Notes: generated by a model not told the origin, from the sequence alone. A stretch of DNA of 64,000 nt from Hemicentrotus pulcherrimus (GCA_003118195.1 BEXV01000854.1:110450-174449); one strand, 5' to 3'; counted from the first letter of the stretch, positions 38,941-52,504 are shown. Program-made: numbers and translations.

Positions 38941-39450
38941 CTTAAAGGGACTATGTCCCATTTCCAGGGCAAAAAAATGAAAAGGTCAAATTCCAACGGC
39001 ATTTGAAAGATAATACTAATTTAGAACTTCCCTAAAAAAGGGGGGGCTTGAAAATATCTTTAAAAGTGGGAAAATAATGACTATTAGTTGTCGAATCGAC
39101 TGAAGAGCTATAGAACCAGTAAGTAATAGTCTGATTTTCAGACCATTGTACCGAATGGTTTAATTTTGGCCATTACAAGAAGTTGGTTATTGATGTAGAC
39201 AAATGCGCATGTACCCTTTACAGCTCATTTTATGTATGTTATTACCAAAGAAGGAAAAAAGCCAGTCAGCCACTCAATAGTGTCTGACATTGAAGTCTAG
39301 CAAGCAAACGGGTTTCCTTGCATAATTTGAATATTAGGACACTGCTAACGTTTACATTTCACAGAAAGGACATACATGACATATTCATTGCTCCTGCAAA
39401 GTTTTACAGAATTTGATGTCGGCTGCAAAAGGGACATAGTATCTTTAAAG
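38941..39450 (+). mobile_element. 0.5-kb inverted-repeat transposon (MITE), copy 1
   Basis: The left end CTTAAAGGGACTATGTCCC and the right end GGGACATAGTATCTTTAAAG are inverted repeats of about 19 bases. The interior is closely related along its whole length to copy 2 at 57516-58061, which is in opposite orientation. The TTAA or TTTAAA at each edge could be part of the terminus or a target duplication. The frames shared between copies are short and diverge, so it is non-autonomous. Confidence 0.8.
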
Positions 39451-40319
39451 CCATTAACTTCAGTGTTATTTTTGCATATCGTAAGATATTGCCCCGATCT
39501 CAGTGACGTAGTCTTATTAGTTAAAACGAGCCATTTCATAGGTAAAGTCCTTAGAAATAGGTGCCATTTACCTTTAAGAAGTTTAAACATAAAATTTATA
39601 TATTCCATCTATCATGTCTTGAATCGTTTCGCATGTGATATCAAGTTGACAACGTCAGATTATTTTAAAAGAATAAATTCACAATGATTTATTTGATTTT
39701 CTAGTGATTTTAAGGCTTGGTATTGTAAGCTCTATATATTTTGGTCGTTCGTACAGCTTGCCTCGAATTTTGATTATTCCCTTTCCCACTTTTTCACCCC
39801 ATTTTGGAAACACGTATATGAAGTATGAAAATCACTTGGGATGGGTGATGAGAATGATCTATTTGATTGAGAAGGAGGTGCCTAAGTCCCTCGATATGTC
39901 TGCGAGCATGAATATACATTTCACACATCTACAGCTTCGACCAATATCTTACAAAATAAACTTACCATGTTGATGTGTATATGTACTATGCCCTAGCGAA
40001 GTTAATCAGCTCTGCTAACTCCAATTAGTGACGCCTGTCTGTTAATCACAACCAGAGGGCGGAATTCATTAACAACGCTTTGCTTCCTTCTTGATTGTTC
40101 TAATGGGTAAAATCTTTCAAAAAGAGCCTAATTTGTGCCTCTAAGACGTGACATTGTATCGTCACCATGGGACGTAAATGTTTAAATAATAAAACGCGCT
40201 AAAAAGTGCATAAAAGCCTAACTAAACCCCACGTGTATATTCGGGAGTTTCTTCTTACGTGGCTGTACGGTATAGCTCTGCCCATGGACCAGCTTATAAA
40301 ATGATGGTCTTTGAGTAAA

Positions 40320-40620
40320 CGAGGGCATGGATGGAGCGGGGCGGGACGACATACTTGCACGGGGCCGAAGCTGCGGTGTATTCAACCCCTGAAGCATCGT
40401 AAAGGTGTCATTTTGCGACTCGGAAACTGTCTTCCAATTCCCGCCCAAGTTCCTCAAGATCCCCTTCTATCGTCAGGATAATTCTGGTGATATCGAGTTT
40501 CGTCGCGTCGAAACGCTATCTTTGCATAGACACCCGATATGCAATTCGATCCGTCGTGGTGCGCGCGTCCTGGCGTGTTCTATCCATGGAGCTTACTTAG
40601 CACGGCAGCCGAGTGTTCAT
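40320..40620. other. CpG-rich block in intron 3
   Basis: G+C and CpG rise (GGAGCGGGGCGGGACGAC, TTTCGTCGCGTCGAAACG, GGTGCGCGCGTCCTGGCG). A minus-strand frame of about 80 codons (40218-40457) runs through it, with Pro, Ser and Arg-rich text such as TPQLRPRASMSSRPAPSMPS. I do not recognise it, and there is no clear splice support. A regulatory element or alternative promoter is as likely as coding. Confidence 0.25.
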
Positions 40621-42096
40621 GCTTTGTTTATTTCATGAAACGGCTAAGAGCAAACTGAAGATGTTGTATGGTTTCGCTTCATCACTTGATGATGTGCTTG
40701 TCACAATTACTGACAGGTTTTTGTCACTTGATATCTGTTTTGTTTGCTTTTCTTGCTCTTCCCAAATTTCTTTAAATTAGGCCAATAAAAACACAAAATA
40801 TGTTTATGTTTTCTTTAACAAAACATTATTATATTATGTCACTAAAAATATTCACCCCTTTTTTTCTAGGTGTAGTTCCAGTTCCAAACCATAGTAGTTT
40901 TATCCATTGTTTGTTGTGATGCGTAAATCGCATTTATACAAAATTGAGAAGAACTGTGTGTCACTTAGGAAAGATCGCAGCAAGCCTTTATTAATATGAT
41001 AATCCCCAAAGTTTCTGAATTCCTATTCGTGTCGATTCTGCAGTTAAGAGAAATCCAACCCTTTTTTTCTCTGAGGTTTTTAAGTTCTTGATAGTCAGTT
41101 TTTAGACATCTTACTTCTTCTTACGGGTTAGAATTCCTCTTTTTGCGTCATGCTTGTCTTCCTAAATCTGTCCAATAAACGACATTAAACCTCTATCATC
41201 TTTGTTCTCTTTGTATTTTTTTTAATTTTTGAAAGGGATACTTTAGATATGTTGACATTTGCATGACAAGCACTTAGCACTTTATCAAACAGGACATGAT
41301 ATTATTTTGACCTGAAAAACCTATTTCTCATGAATAGGCAACAGGCAATCCAGATGTCGAAAATTTCCCCCTAGATAGCGTCCTCCTCTCTGTGCTTGAT
41401 GTGTCCTCCTGTCCCCTCCTTTCTCTCTTCAATCGAAGGTATAAAAGATCCCCGACAAACCCATTATCCAAAAGCATACACAGTAATAAAACCGTTTAAT
41501 GTAAACGAATTCCCCATCTCCGTCCAATCCCTCCATAAATGCATTGCTCTGATGATGATCATCATCACCATACCGTTACAGAGATTCATTGTCTCATGTT
41601 GACAACGCCACTTTCTAAAAGGTATCTGCCTTTCTCGTCCCTTTTTAAAATTACAAATTCAAACACCCCTGATGATTATCATCATCCACAGGACCAAAAT
41701 GAGGCAATTTTTATTTGCCTTTTGCATTTTATTTTCTCTCACTCTCCGGCACTTTAAAAAGTAAACAGGGAAAAAATGAGGAGGCTAAAAATGGGAGCGC
41801 TGTGGTTATTAAGGATGGCGTTTGAACGTGGAGAGCAGGATATGGAAAGCGAGGAACATGTTATTAGTCTCACAGCAGGGGTGCCTCAATCTCCCCACTA
41901 CATTACTGATGATTCAGTTCGGTTTGTCGCATATCTTTGCCCGCCTTGACTGCCAGGTTCACTGAAATATGGCGCCCTCATTTCCCAAGATCCTCTCTCT
42001 CTCTCTCTCTATCTCTCTTTTTTCGTATAAATCATTGCACCTTTAATTCGCTCGAACCCTATCCCGTCCCCGTTCTGCTTGGTACTCATTTGAGCC

Positions 42097-42102
42097 AATA
42101 TT

Positions 42103-42137
<35 letters not shown>
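42097..42137. repeat. (TA)n microsatellite
   Basis: About 20 TA units in intron 3. Confidence 0.95.
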
Positions 42138-42139
<2 letters not shown>

Positions 42140-42534
42140 GTCAACTTATTGGCGTCTATTAAGAAACAAAGGCAACTAGGCAAGACGATTGGGTAATGCA
42201 TTTCCGCCGATTACTAGATAATAATTTAGTGTCCGAATTCGAAGCACAACTCACTCCTTCGTCAGAAAGGTTTAACACAAACACACACAAACATAATCAT
42301 ATAGGCCTATTTTTAAAAATTGCGTCAATATTACAAATGTGCATATTGTTCCTTTAATAATTTCATTTTCGGCAAAATGGCAAAAAGAAACAAATCTGAT
42401 CATGAAGTGCCCTTTATTTGACTCAAACGAAGCCGCGTTTAATGTGTTGCCCCTTCCCCCATGTCTATGTCTCTCTGTCTCGTTTTCTTCTTTCTCCTCC
42501 TCTCCTTCTATGTTGTCACTCCACCCCCCCCCCC

Positions 42535-42595
42535 NNNNNNNNNNNNNNNNNNNNNNNNNNNNNNNNNNNNNNNNNNNNNNNNNNNNNNNNNNNNN
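42535..42595. other. Assembly gap (61 N)
   Basis: A run of N follows a poly-C tract (42524-42534) and precedes a CT tract, so the assembly failed in low-complexity sequence. The true length may differ from 61. Confidence 0.99.
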
Positions 42596-42999
42596 TCTCT
42601 CTATGCACTTCTTCTAACCTGTCTCTCTCTCTCTCACCCTCTGTCAGCTTTACCCTCTTCCGTTTTTAATACGATTTATTCAACAAGTTTGTTGATCTGC
42701 TATAATTATGTTTTTGAACTATATTGTCTGAATACTTAATTTTTTTCATGAATTGCAATTGAACATCATATTTTTGTATCAGAAGTTTATCACATTCCTT
42801 CAGTAGGGTTTGTATCTTAAGCAAACTCATTTGGGACATAGTTGTGTGCATTGATATTAGAATTAAGTTTCTACCGATTTCTTCTATTCCATTTATCTTT
42901 TCAAGTCTATTTTATAATCAAGGCGCTCCGGCATCCCTATGTTTTATGTAATTCTTCATTCTTCCGCCTGAATCGACCCGTCTCACCGCAGCTGACATC

Positions 43000-43280
43000 C
43001 CGGTGCACGGGCAATCCCGGGGAGAGTTGAGGGAAGGAATCGACCGACGCGGCTTGCTGCAAACCTCTCACTAAAAAAAAAGGTCTTTTCCACAGTCAAT
43101 GTCGCCAGACTTTTCCCCTAGCGCGTCGGCGGGCGGGCAGGCGGGTAGCTGGATGCTTGGGTAGTTGTCGTGTAAGCTTGCTTCGTAGTGTTGAGTTCGT
43201 CATCAGCCTAGCACTGGGCAGCAATGTCTACGGTTAAGCGTACTTTTAAGTGCGGCCATGCAGAAGGAGGGGAGGCGAAG
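43000..43280 (+). promoter_or_regulatory. CpG-rich island, candidate internal promoter
   Basis: This block lies between the paired-domain exons and the homeodomain exon. It contains GGCGGGCGGGCAGGCGGGT and several CG dinucleotides, in contrast to the surrounding intron. An ATG follows at 43224, opening a 57-codon frame to a TGA at 43395-43397. In vertebrates an internal promoter yields a Pax6 form without the paired domain, so the position is suggestive. No TATA-like box was found. The best downstream donor (43394) would be phase 2 and would not join exon 4 in frame. Confidence 0.25.
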
Positions 43281-43397
43281 AAAATAGTCGAGTTCTCCGC
43301 AGATCCCGGAAATTACTCTTTTCTTGTGATTGCGTGTAGGAAAAGAGGCTTTCTCTTTCTCTCCTCATCTTTTCTCTTCTCCTTTTACCAACGGTGA
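43224..43397 (+). CDS. Small open frame (57 codons) after CpG island
   Basis: The frame reads MSTVKRTFKCGHAEGG and further, with a Phe/Ser-rich end caused by a pyrimidine tract. The first 40 codons have mixed composition and a fair start context (A at -3 is not present, but GCA precedes the ATG). No family is recognised. It may be part of an untranslated leader or chance. Support is weak. Confidence 0.12.
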   Translation: MSTVKRTFKCGHAEGGEAKKIVEFSADPGNYSFLVIACRKRGFLFLSSSFLFSFYQR

Positions 43398-45112
43398 TTT
43401 AAGAAAAAGGGAAAATAAAGTTAGATGAGATTAAGAGAAAGAATGGTTATAAGAGATATATTAGGGTCAAGCAATGATGAGGATATGATGACGTTAAAGG
43501 CATTCTTGAGAGGGTAGCCTCGGGTAGGTTTCGGGGTAATTTTGAAGGGCACCTGTCTTCTTACCAAGGACAGAAGGCAGAATAAAAAAGACGCCATATT
43601 CTAAGAAAAACTTAAGACTATTGATCTCAACCTCGATGTTTATAAATGTATGACGGCAGGTCTTCTCATTGTCTCACTTTGCTAGTAATCTACTTTTTGC
43701 TAAATAGGTGAACATTATTTTCACTAAAGATTTGATTTTCGCTTTTCACGGTTTTTGGTTTTAAAGATATGAACTTTTAACCTGCAACTCATCTTAAGGC
43801 ATGATTAGCAGAAATAAAACAGTTTCATCCTAGAACGAGAGATATTACAAAATATAATATTATAATAATTAAAGGACAGTTGATGAATTATTAAAATACA
43901 AATAGAAAGACAAAGAAGCATGAATTCATTTTAGTTGTATTTTTAAGACCTATTAAGCATGTATCATCTATTTCTTGGTGGTGCTATATTTAATTTTTTA
44001 GTGTGTATTTCGGGTTTCAATCGATGTACTTAAAATTCAAAATGTACATTTAGTAATTACGATAAGTCAAACAAGATTATATATCGTGTGTACCAATACA
44101 AAACAACACTGTGACAGCACCATTGGAGAGTGATCGTTGCATTTAATAATCATCAGAAACAAAAACAAAAAACAGTTAGTTTTAATAAATATTTTTCAAT
44201 GCTTTACTTCCTTTCTAACCGGGCTGCAGGGAAAAAAGAAAATACCTGAGTTTAGTCCTAAGGAATTACATCTAACAAAATATGTAGCATACGTTTAATT
44301 TGTTACAACAATGATACAATAGTAAATACATGTAATTTACACAAGTTTAACACGGCACAGCTTTCAGCTTGCTATATGGAGAGTGCACGAACTTTAGAGA
44401 TCAAATATTATCATTATTCGTTTCCCTTATACTGTATACATACAATGCTGAGTTACTTTAATGCTGACGAAGATGAAATGAGGTGAATTCAGTTAGAAAA
44501 ATCAGCCTTGAGGCTTAAAAGACGAGACGTGGCAAGCTTTTTTTCTACTCCCTTCCCTTCTATATGTTATGAATGTGAGAGGACATTGTATTTATTGAAT
44601 CACGGTTGACTACATTAACGGGCTATTTTTAGATCGGCATAATAATCAACCCTTCCTTCTCTCTCCTGCGAAATTAAACGAAATTATGCTAAGAGAAATG
44701 CGTTTGTTTAACATCACAATTGCCACCTTTATGAATAGCGATTGAAAATCGTCATGAAAGAATACATGAATTTAAAGATTTGAAAGCAACACCAATTTTT
44801 ATTTGATCTTTTATATCCTTCTCTTTTATTTTGTTTTGTTCATATTTATGCCATTTGTTTAATATGAAATTATTTTCAGATTTCCAAATTATACATAAGT
44901 ACGGATACAATTAAACTGTGTTACTATATGGTTATTTATTTTCGTTAGCATGGCGTATTGAGGTGATACTGCACAATCTTAATTAATATTTTACATATAC
45001 AATTGTTAAAAAAGTTCATATTAAAAAAAAATGTTTACTGAATGATTATTTTTTTTTTAGGTAACAGGACTACAATATAGAAAATAGCCTTTACATATTT
45101 TGATTACGTTTC

Positions 45113-45236
45113 AATAAATGTATTAATAAATAAATGAATAAATACATAAATACATGAATAAATAGATGAAGGAATAAATAGATGAATATATGAATATATA
45201 GATGAATAAATATATATATATATGTATATATACATA
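45113..45236. repeat. (AAAT)n/(GAATAAAT)n tetranucleotide tract
   Basis: Diverged tandem AAAT and GATGAATA units end in a TA run near 45208-45222. Confidence 0.9.
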
Positions 45237-46417
45237 CATTTAGCCTTTCTAAGTTCGTGTTTCCTCCATAACGAAGTTGGAATAACCCAGGATATGCAAA
45301 TTTGGCCTGTCTATTATTGTTAGGTTTTCCGAGAAAGTTCTCGGTTTCAATGAGGCAATGCTGTTTGAATAATAAACAAAAACAGAAAAGAATAATTATC
45401 AGCCAGTTTAGCGGGAAAAAAAAACTATTGTGTCGTAACCTTGTGGAAGGGCAAAAATATATCGTTTTCAAAAATGGGCTACCATAATCCCGTTGGAGCA
45501 GCACATCAAAGCATTTTAAGTTCAATAAAGTAATCCCAAACGTGTTATTAAAGACACACTTTGCAAGGGCATGTTATCATATAATTATATATAAAATCCG
45601 CTATCCTTTCGGTTTTGTGGTTTAGAGAAGCTCTTGTGTTTTTGACACGATTATCAACCTTTTTCTTTCCATCCTCTCTTGCGGTGAGTTAAAGTTTTAT
45701 TTCAGTTTCTTGTTTTACTTGCATGGAAATATAGTTCAGGTCATAACATCTGAATTGTTTATACCTATCTCTTTGCACTGTCATTATCATGAAATCTTGC
45801 CTCCTCTCCTTTCGATCGTGTTTCTATTCACGCCATGTTTATAGGGGCCCACGCTTCGTTCTCATTGCCGGTTATACAAATGAAAGACAGAAAAGGAATG
45901 GATACAACAACATAGGTGATGACGTGCGCATGCGCAAAAGTTTCTGCCTGACTTAATCCTTTTATTACAGTCAGTCTGCCAGGATGAAGAGAGAAAAAAG
46001 TTCATGTTGGGGTCACGGTCGGTAAAAATTGCCTAAGTGTATTATAGCGATTGCCAGGGGTTGTACAAACTTTGGTCCCAGGTTACCAAAGACAATCATT
46101 GGACCAAAAGAGGGATAGAACGAGGAAGTGCTTTTTAGTTGCTAAAAAGTATCATCGGTAAAAAATTGATGGAAACAGTATTGAGAAAAATATTGAAAAT
46201 AAGGTATCTCTTGATCTTTCTCTCTATCTCTTTCTGACCCCTTCTCTCTCGTGTTCTAAGGCCAGTATATCGATATCATTTCTTTCTTTCATACCTTAGT
46301 TGAGAAGTGTGTGTTTATGATTAAACAGTGCAGGGCGTATGATTTAAACACCAATCGTCTTTACCCAACGTTACCAAATGTTTCATATACAGTGTACATG
46401 TATTTTTGCTCTTCCTC

Positions 46418-46570
46418 CCACCCCCCCCCCACCCCCTCTTTCTCTCTCTCTCTCTGTCTCTGTCTCTCTTTCTTTTTCTCATTTCTTCGCCTACCTTTCC
46501 GCCATCCTTATCTCTTCCGCCTTATCCTTTTTCTTTTCCTCTCCTTCTCACGCTCTCTCTCTACATCTTT
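46418..46570. repeat. Poly-C and (TC)n tract
   Basis: A C-rich run is followed by a TCTCTCTC core and a longer pyrimidine tract. Confidence 0.9.
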
Positions 46571-47312
46571 CTAATATAATTTCTCTCTAATATTTTACTC
46601 CTACTACGAGTTGATGTTTCTACAATTATCATTAATCAAAACATGAGTTAGATAGGGAATTGTCCACTTTTTTAATCCGTGGAAAAAAAAATCACCGAAT
46701 TCTATGAAAAACCGCCGTACATAGCTCTACTCCGCATACCACTGCGTATAGTGTTACTTGTTGTACGCGGCGCCGCAAGTGAGGCGCCATATTGAGGTAC
46801 CCACATGCCGTGTGTTTGGACAGTTTGGTTGTCCGTACAGTTGATTCAAAACAATAGTTTGAAGAAATAACATACATCTTTTTAGATTTATGTTACACAT
46901 GATTATAAAGGACGAATATTTATGATGGTTAGAGCTATTTTGTGCTTACTCTTCGTTAAAACCAAAGGAAAAGGTTTTACAGTTTTATACGAGTAACCCT
47001 AATCTACCATTGTGCAGATTAGTAAAATCATGGAGATTAAACCTCGGTAAAATAGAAGATTAATAGTTGTTAATGTTAGATCTACGTATATATATATATA
47101 TAAATAAATATACATTGTGTAGCATAAGGCATGTAGACCAGTCCTGCAATCGGCGCACACATAGAGCCAATGAAGATAGGAGAATGAAAGGCAACTCTCC
47201 TCTCGCCGTCTACAGTATGATGTTGACATACACGTTGTATTTCCACATCACCTCGGGGCACGTCCATGTGCATACCCCACTCAAGTGGAAGAATGGATAT
47301 ACTTGGAGGGCA

Positions 47313-47724
47313 TGCAGAGGATGGGGTGAGAAGAAGGAGGGGAGGGGTGGAGTAAGGGCAGAGGATGTGGTGAGAAGAAGGAGGGGAGACGTGGAGTAAG
47401 GGCAGAGGATGGGGTGAGAAGAAGGAGGGGAGGGTGGAGTAAGGGCAAGGAGGGGAGGGGTGGAGTAAGGGCAAGGAGGGGAGGGGTGGAGTAAGGGCAA
47501 GGAGGGGATGGTGGAGTAAGGGCAGAGGATGTGGTGAGAAGAAGGAGGAGAGGGGAGGGGTGGAGTAAGGGCAGAGGATGTGGTGAGAAGAAGGAGGGGA
47601 GGGGTGGAGTAAGGGTAGAGGATGGGGTGAGAAGAAGGAGGGGAGGGTGGAGTAAGGGCAAGGAGGGGAGGGGTGGAGTAAGGGCAGAGGATGTGGTGAG
47701 AAGAAGGAGGGGAGGGGTGGAATA
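47313..47724. repeat. Minisatellite with 44- and 26-base units
   Basis: The long unit contains AGAGGATGTGGTGAGAAG followed by GAGGGGAGGGGTGGAGTAAG and is about 44 bases. The short unit lacks that 18-base insert and is about 26 bases. The two types are interspersed (long, long, long, short, short, short, long and so on). The minus strand is open in all three frames for up to 192 codons because the array lacks stops; those frames are not genes. Confidence 0.9.
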
Positions 47725-48433
47725 GGTATATTACAAAGGATGAGTAGAAAAGAGGGTAGGGGATGGGGGCTAGAAGAAAAAAAAACATAAAATAAACGGG
47801 TGATGTGAGGAGGGTATGAGGACGAAAGGATGATAATTTGTATGTGAAGTTCTTAATGATGATCTCTTAAAGAAGTCTTGAATGGACACAAGAGAAGTGG
47901 AAAAAGGGTGGGGGACAGATTAAGTGGTGATACTTAAAGTATCCAGATGGATCATGTTATTATTGACATTGTAAGCGGAACGGGGTAGGAAAACGCTTTT
48001 TCGAAATTTGAAAATGAAAAGCCTTCAGAAACAATCGTCACTTTGTACATCTTTGTTTGTATTAAGAAATTTAGTAGGAAGCTTAATACATGGTTGTCTT
48101 CGAAAGTGCGAGCATTTCGAAAGTAGTTGAAATAAAATCAGAGATTGGTTACGAAAGTACGGAAACTCGTAAACTTTTTTAAAATGCGATTTTAAACGAA
48201 ATGTACACCAAATATTGGTGGTCCTATAGTGGTGATAAAAGTAGGAGAGAAGATATAATTATGAAGATGGCAAAGGGCGTACCAAAGCCCACCTCTTTGC
48301 TGCAAATTCCCCTGGCCGCAATGGCAGGGATACCCGAGGATGGGATTGCGGTCAACCGTCTACTAATTGCACGAAATTGCGTAGTGCGGGTCATAATGCG
48401 AGAGCGTCAAGTTTAGGTGGCCGAACTTCAAAG

Positions 48434-48470
<37 letters not shown>

Positions 48471-48472
48471 CG
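48434..48472. repeat. (GA)n microsatellite
   Basis: About 16 GA units in intron 3. Confidence 0.95.
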
Positions 48473-51400
48473 GGGAGCGAAAATAAGAGAAGGGTGAGGA
48501 AAGAGGGAACAGGATGGGAAAATAAACGGGAAGAATAAAAGGGGGAAATTTTGACATGCGATCATGTAGAAGTAATGTGTTTTTATCAGGCAATTATTGC
48601 GCCATGTGGCAGCGAGTTTCCCTTCTTGTTTCTCTTTTTAGAAGCTACCATACACAGAAATATCGACTTTGATGAAAATTGCGCGCATGTATATTAAATG
48701 ATATATATTGTTTGAAAAACCACGTAAAGCTGTATTTTGGTCGGGTAACTGTGATTTTAATGGGTAAAAATTCGATCTTGTCACCATCGTGGTTGAAAAG
48801 GTGGAAATTTATTTCACAAGCCTGTTAAACATTTAGGAATTATAGTACATTATCACTTTTAAGCTAGGTATGTTATAATGACAAGTAAGTTCCTTTGGAG
48901 TTAGAAAGGAATATCGACTTCCATTTCGGCGAATTATAACCATTGCGATCTGATTTGAACATTCTTGTCACAATGTGTTCAAAATAAAACATGAGGTGTT
49001 AAATAGTCTGAAATTTTGTAAATAATTATCATGTCATTTAAAACTAAAAAGTCGTATAAGGAGAAGAAGAAAAAATAAAATCGTTTTCACTTTATGCATT
49101 ACCCACCGAACGAAAAACTACCATTGAAGTCTATTTATTTCTTTCTCCATGCAACTTTATATTTTCAGGATCCCGAGAATCGAATGATATCGTTGATATC
49201 TCCTTTGGTGAAAGTTAATACACTCTAAGACAAAAAATTATGCGTTTCTCTTTTCCAACGTTTTTTTTTTGGAAGTAGTCCTTTGTTTGGATGAACTTTG
49301 TATTTAAAACTAATGTCTGACTAAAGTGTATATCCCCGCAATACTGAATTGTAAAAAAGAAGAAACAGAGAAGTAAAGAGTTCTACAGGAATGGGAACTG
49401 AAAATAGAAAAATCCACCACAAATCGCTAAATTTAGTATCATCAACCTAGAGGGATTTCATACGCTTTTGTCCTTCTAAATATAAAACCCAAATTTAATG
49501 TTTTTACTCGTAAGTACAATGAAAGATATAAAGTGGGTAGTTACCACATCACCGCAATAGATTTTTAAATCACATTTTTATTTGAAAAATAGATTAAAAA
49601 GTTCTTATCCATTAGGGGATAAAAAAATAAAACAAACACATTGTCGTTGAGATGCCGAAGATAGACTATGGCTTAAAATGAGCATCAATAAAGTGCTCCA
49701 ATATCATTTTCAAGATTTGATATTTACTCCAAAAAAAAAAAAAGTATATCAAAACAATATGTAATAAATGAAATATGTGGACTTTATTTATTATGTTGCA
49801 TCCAAGACATTGGGATGTAGTATGATATCGCGTTCTAAAGTTAAGTGCAATAATTGTATTTAAAAAGTATAAACTCTTCTGATGTTATGCTGATGATAAG
49901 ATTAAGGTGGGTTCAAAGGAATGATGATCGCGACCCCATGTAGACGGAATCAACGGAAATTCGAAAACAGGTATAATGAGGTAATTCTATATATTTTTTA
50001 AACGGTGACATTTGACTTTTCTTTTCACATTTCCCCCTCCCCCTTTCCTGTTTTCTTTTAAACCCTATGTCATTCATACAAAAAGAACACTGTACAAAGT
50101 AGCATAAAGACAAGTTGTATGTTATAATCTGTTTGCAGCGGGAGGATTCCTTATCGTGAGATCCATCTTTCATATTTCCCACGTGACTAATCACGTGATA
50201 GATCAACCCATAGGCGGGTAAAAGATTTGCATGTCATGTTTCCTTTCGTGTCCAAGTGTGACATAGATTTCATGTCGCTTTTAGATAACATCTAGGAAAG
50301 GGATTTGAATTTCTTAGTGAGATTAGAATAACTGTAATATAGGTTCTAATCAAGAATCTGATTATATATTCTGACAAGTTGAACTCCCAAGAAATTGAAG
50401 ATTAACGACTCAGGGAATCACATGGGTGTTCTAAAGGGACTTCTTACCGATACAGAAATAACGTTATATTTGCTTTTCTTGGAATTATGACGGATTTGCT
50501 TGTTAAGCATTGGATAATACCGACGCTAATCTCCTTGATAATCTTATGCAAAGGTGATTATTACAAGATCTGTCTAGGATAGCTTTCATAAAATAACGAT
50601 CGTTGCTGTTTCATTTTGTTAAAATTCGCGCTTTGTATCTGAGTTGAGGATACTTAGGATAGACGAGAAACATTTGCAAACACCTTAGCTTCATTATTTC
50701 CCCAGAGGCAATTCATAATACAATTCTGACTAAACTCGTAGCTCTATAAATTTCCATATGTCCAGGGATGAAAATAAATCGTTCTGTTTTATTCTTAGAT
50801 TCTTTGTTGAACTCAAAACACTTATCATTTAAACTTTACATAGCGGCATATTGCTTTCGTCAGCTTCTCAAATTCAAGTTATGCTAAACGCCTTGTATTT
50901 GTGCTGTCATGTACGCAAACTTGTATACATTTCTTCTTAATAAAAATCAAACGTCTGCAGACAATAAATCTTTAACGATAATATTCATTTTATGACGTCG
51001 TAAACTTCTGTTCCAAGTCGCATATACTCATGGAATGATTTACCACTTCATTTTTTTATGAAGACCTTCCGAAGAGACTGTCGAGAAACCGCTAACAAGC
51101 AAAATGCTATAAAATTAACAGAAATTAAAAACACATTTAAGATGTTTATGTAAATACAGATAGTTGGGATAATGTTGCGGCTATGTTTATACTTTCTAAT
51201 CGTCTTATTATCAAAGGCCATCGCATTGTCATGGCTGCACATATTCGAGTATTTTATGAGGTATTGTTACTTTACAAATCCCATAGTGTACAGCGCTTCT
51301 GTTCGGTTGCCTTTTTTATTTTCATGGGTTCGCGTGTCAGCTCACGTTGATGTACATTATTTCGAAAGGGTTGTTGCACTTTTTCGTTTCCTTTTTAAGA

Positions 51401-51561
51401 TTGTTATGATGTTCAAGCTAGCCGATGAATTTAAACGTTTTTTACAGCGCCCCTCACCGCCGTCTCCCCGTCTGTATACGTTCTTTTCTCTCCTCGAAAA
51501 TTGCCCTGAGCAAGTCAGCAATCATTGTATAATTCTCCATTTTCAACAACTTTGAGGCAGC

Positions 51562-51700
51562 CTTCTCTCTCTTTCTCTCTTTCTCTCTCTCTCTGCCTCT
51601 CTCCCTCCCTACCTCTTTGTGTTCCCCTGTTTCCCACCCCCTTCTACCCACCCACTCTGATTTTCTCTTTCTCTCTTTCTCCCTCCCTCTCTCCAAATGC
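51562..51700. repeat. (TC)n polypyrimidine tract
   Basis: CTCTTTCTC and TCCCTC units. A single undetermined base (n) lies nearby at 51842 after another C run. Confidence 0.9.
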
Positions 51701-52379
51701 GGATCCAGAGATTCACATTTTTAGGGGGCGGCCGAAAAAAAACTTACAATGCACGCGTGCTATTGAGGGCGCGAGCAAGCATTATACGTGCCTTCTTCAA
51801 CAGGGGAACGCGCACCTTCTGTCCCTGCCCCTACCCCCCCCNCCCTCATGTGCACTTACTTCTTTCCCACTATTCTCTTCAATCTACTCAATTTAGCCTC
51901 GTCATTAATATCGGTCAGTTAAATATCAAATGTACCTGAATCCTCGAACGATACATCTTTATTTGTTTCGAATTCCTCCTCACAGAAAATAGACGTGTAA
52001 ATTCTAAACAAAGTCATTGAAATCTCACTGATCAAATCCGCTGTCTATAGCAATTACAGGGCTGAAATTGCATCCCAGTTTGTTGTCGACTGACGAATTA
52101 GTGATGGAGTTCCAATCAAATTTCCCAGTGATTTGTTATGTATTTTTTTAATTTTTCATTCTCTTAGGAATTAACGCTTAACTTTCTAGGTAACCAAAAT
52201 TTTTTTTTCTTCAGTTTTCAGTAAGCTTTCAATTTCTCACACTCTTTAATGTTATTATTGTTTCTATTAGCATCCCCCTTTTTCTTTCCCTTATTATGTA
52301 GTTCCTTTTGTAGTTACAGATTAGTTAATTTAATTACTCATTATTCCTTAGTAGCATTTGAAGTGTTCACACTTGTACA

Positions 52380-52504
52380 AGCATTGTTTGCTTTTTAGTG
52401 GACCCCTCTGTTTCCAACATGTATTTCTTACATTTGTTTTAAATGCTTATAATTGATTTGTAATGTTTTGTTGGAAACATGAATAAATTTGAATTGAATT
52501 GAAT
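52380..52504 (+). repeat. Probable non-LTR retrotransposon 3' end
   Basis: GTTGGAAACATGAATAAATTT followed by GAATT units is the form of a LINE 3' terminus: an untranslated end, then a short tandem tail. No reverse transcriptase frame is present, so only a 5'-truncated remnant would be here. Confidence 0.35.

Noticed and set aside
39345..39687. Frames of 87 and 103 codons partly similar to a frame at 57.5 kb
   Set aside because: The similarity comes from two copies of a non-coding inverted-repeat transposon. The frames differ in extent and have no transposase features.
47210..47788. 192-codon minus-strand frame and two overlapping frames of 126 and 130 codons
   Set aside because: They are translations of the tandem minisatellite, open in all three frames because the repeat lacks stops, with a monotonous Pro/Ser/Leu composition.
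52326..52336. TAATTTAATTA, a palindromic paired-class homeodomain site (P3 type)
   Set aside because: In DNA this rich in A and T such a site is expected by chance within 64 kb, and it has no supporting context.
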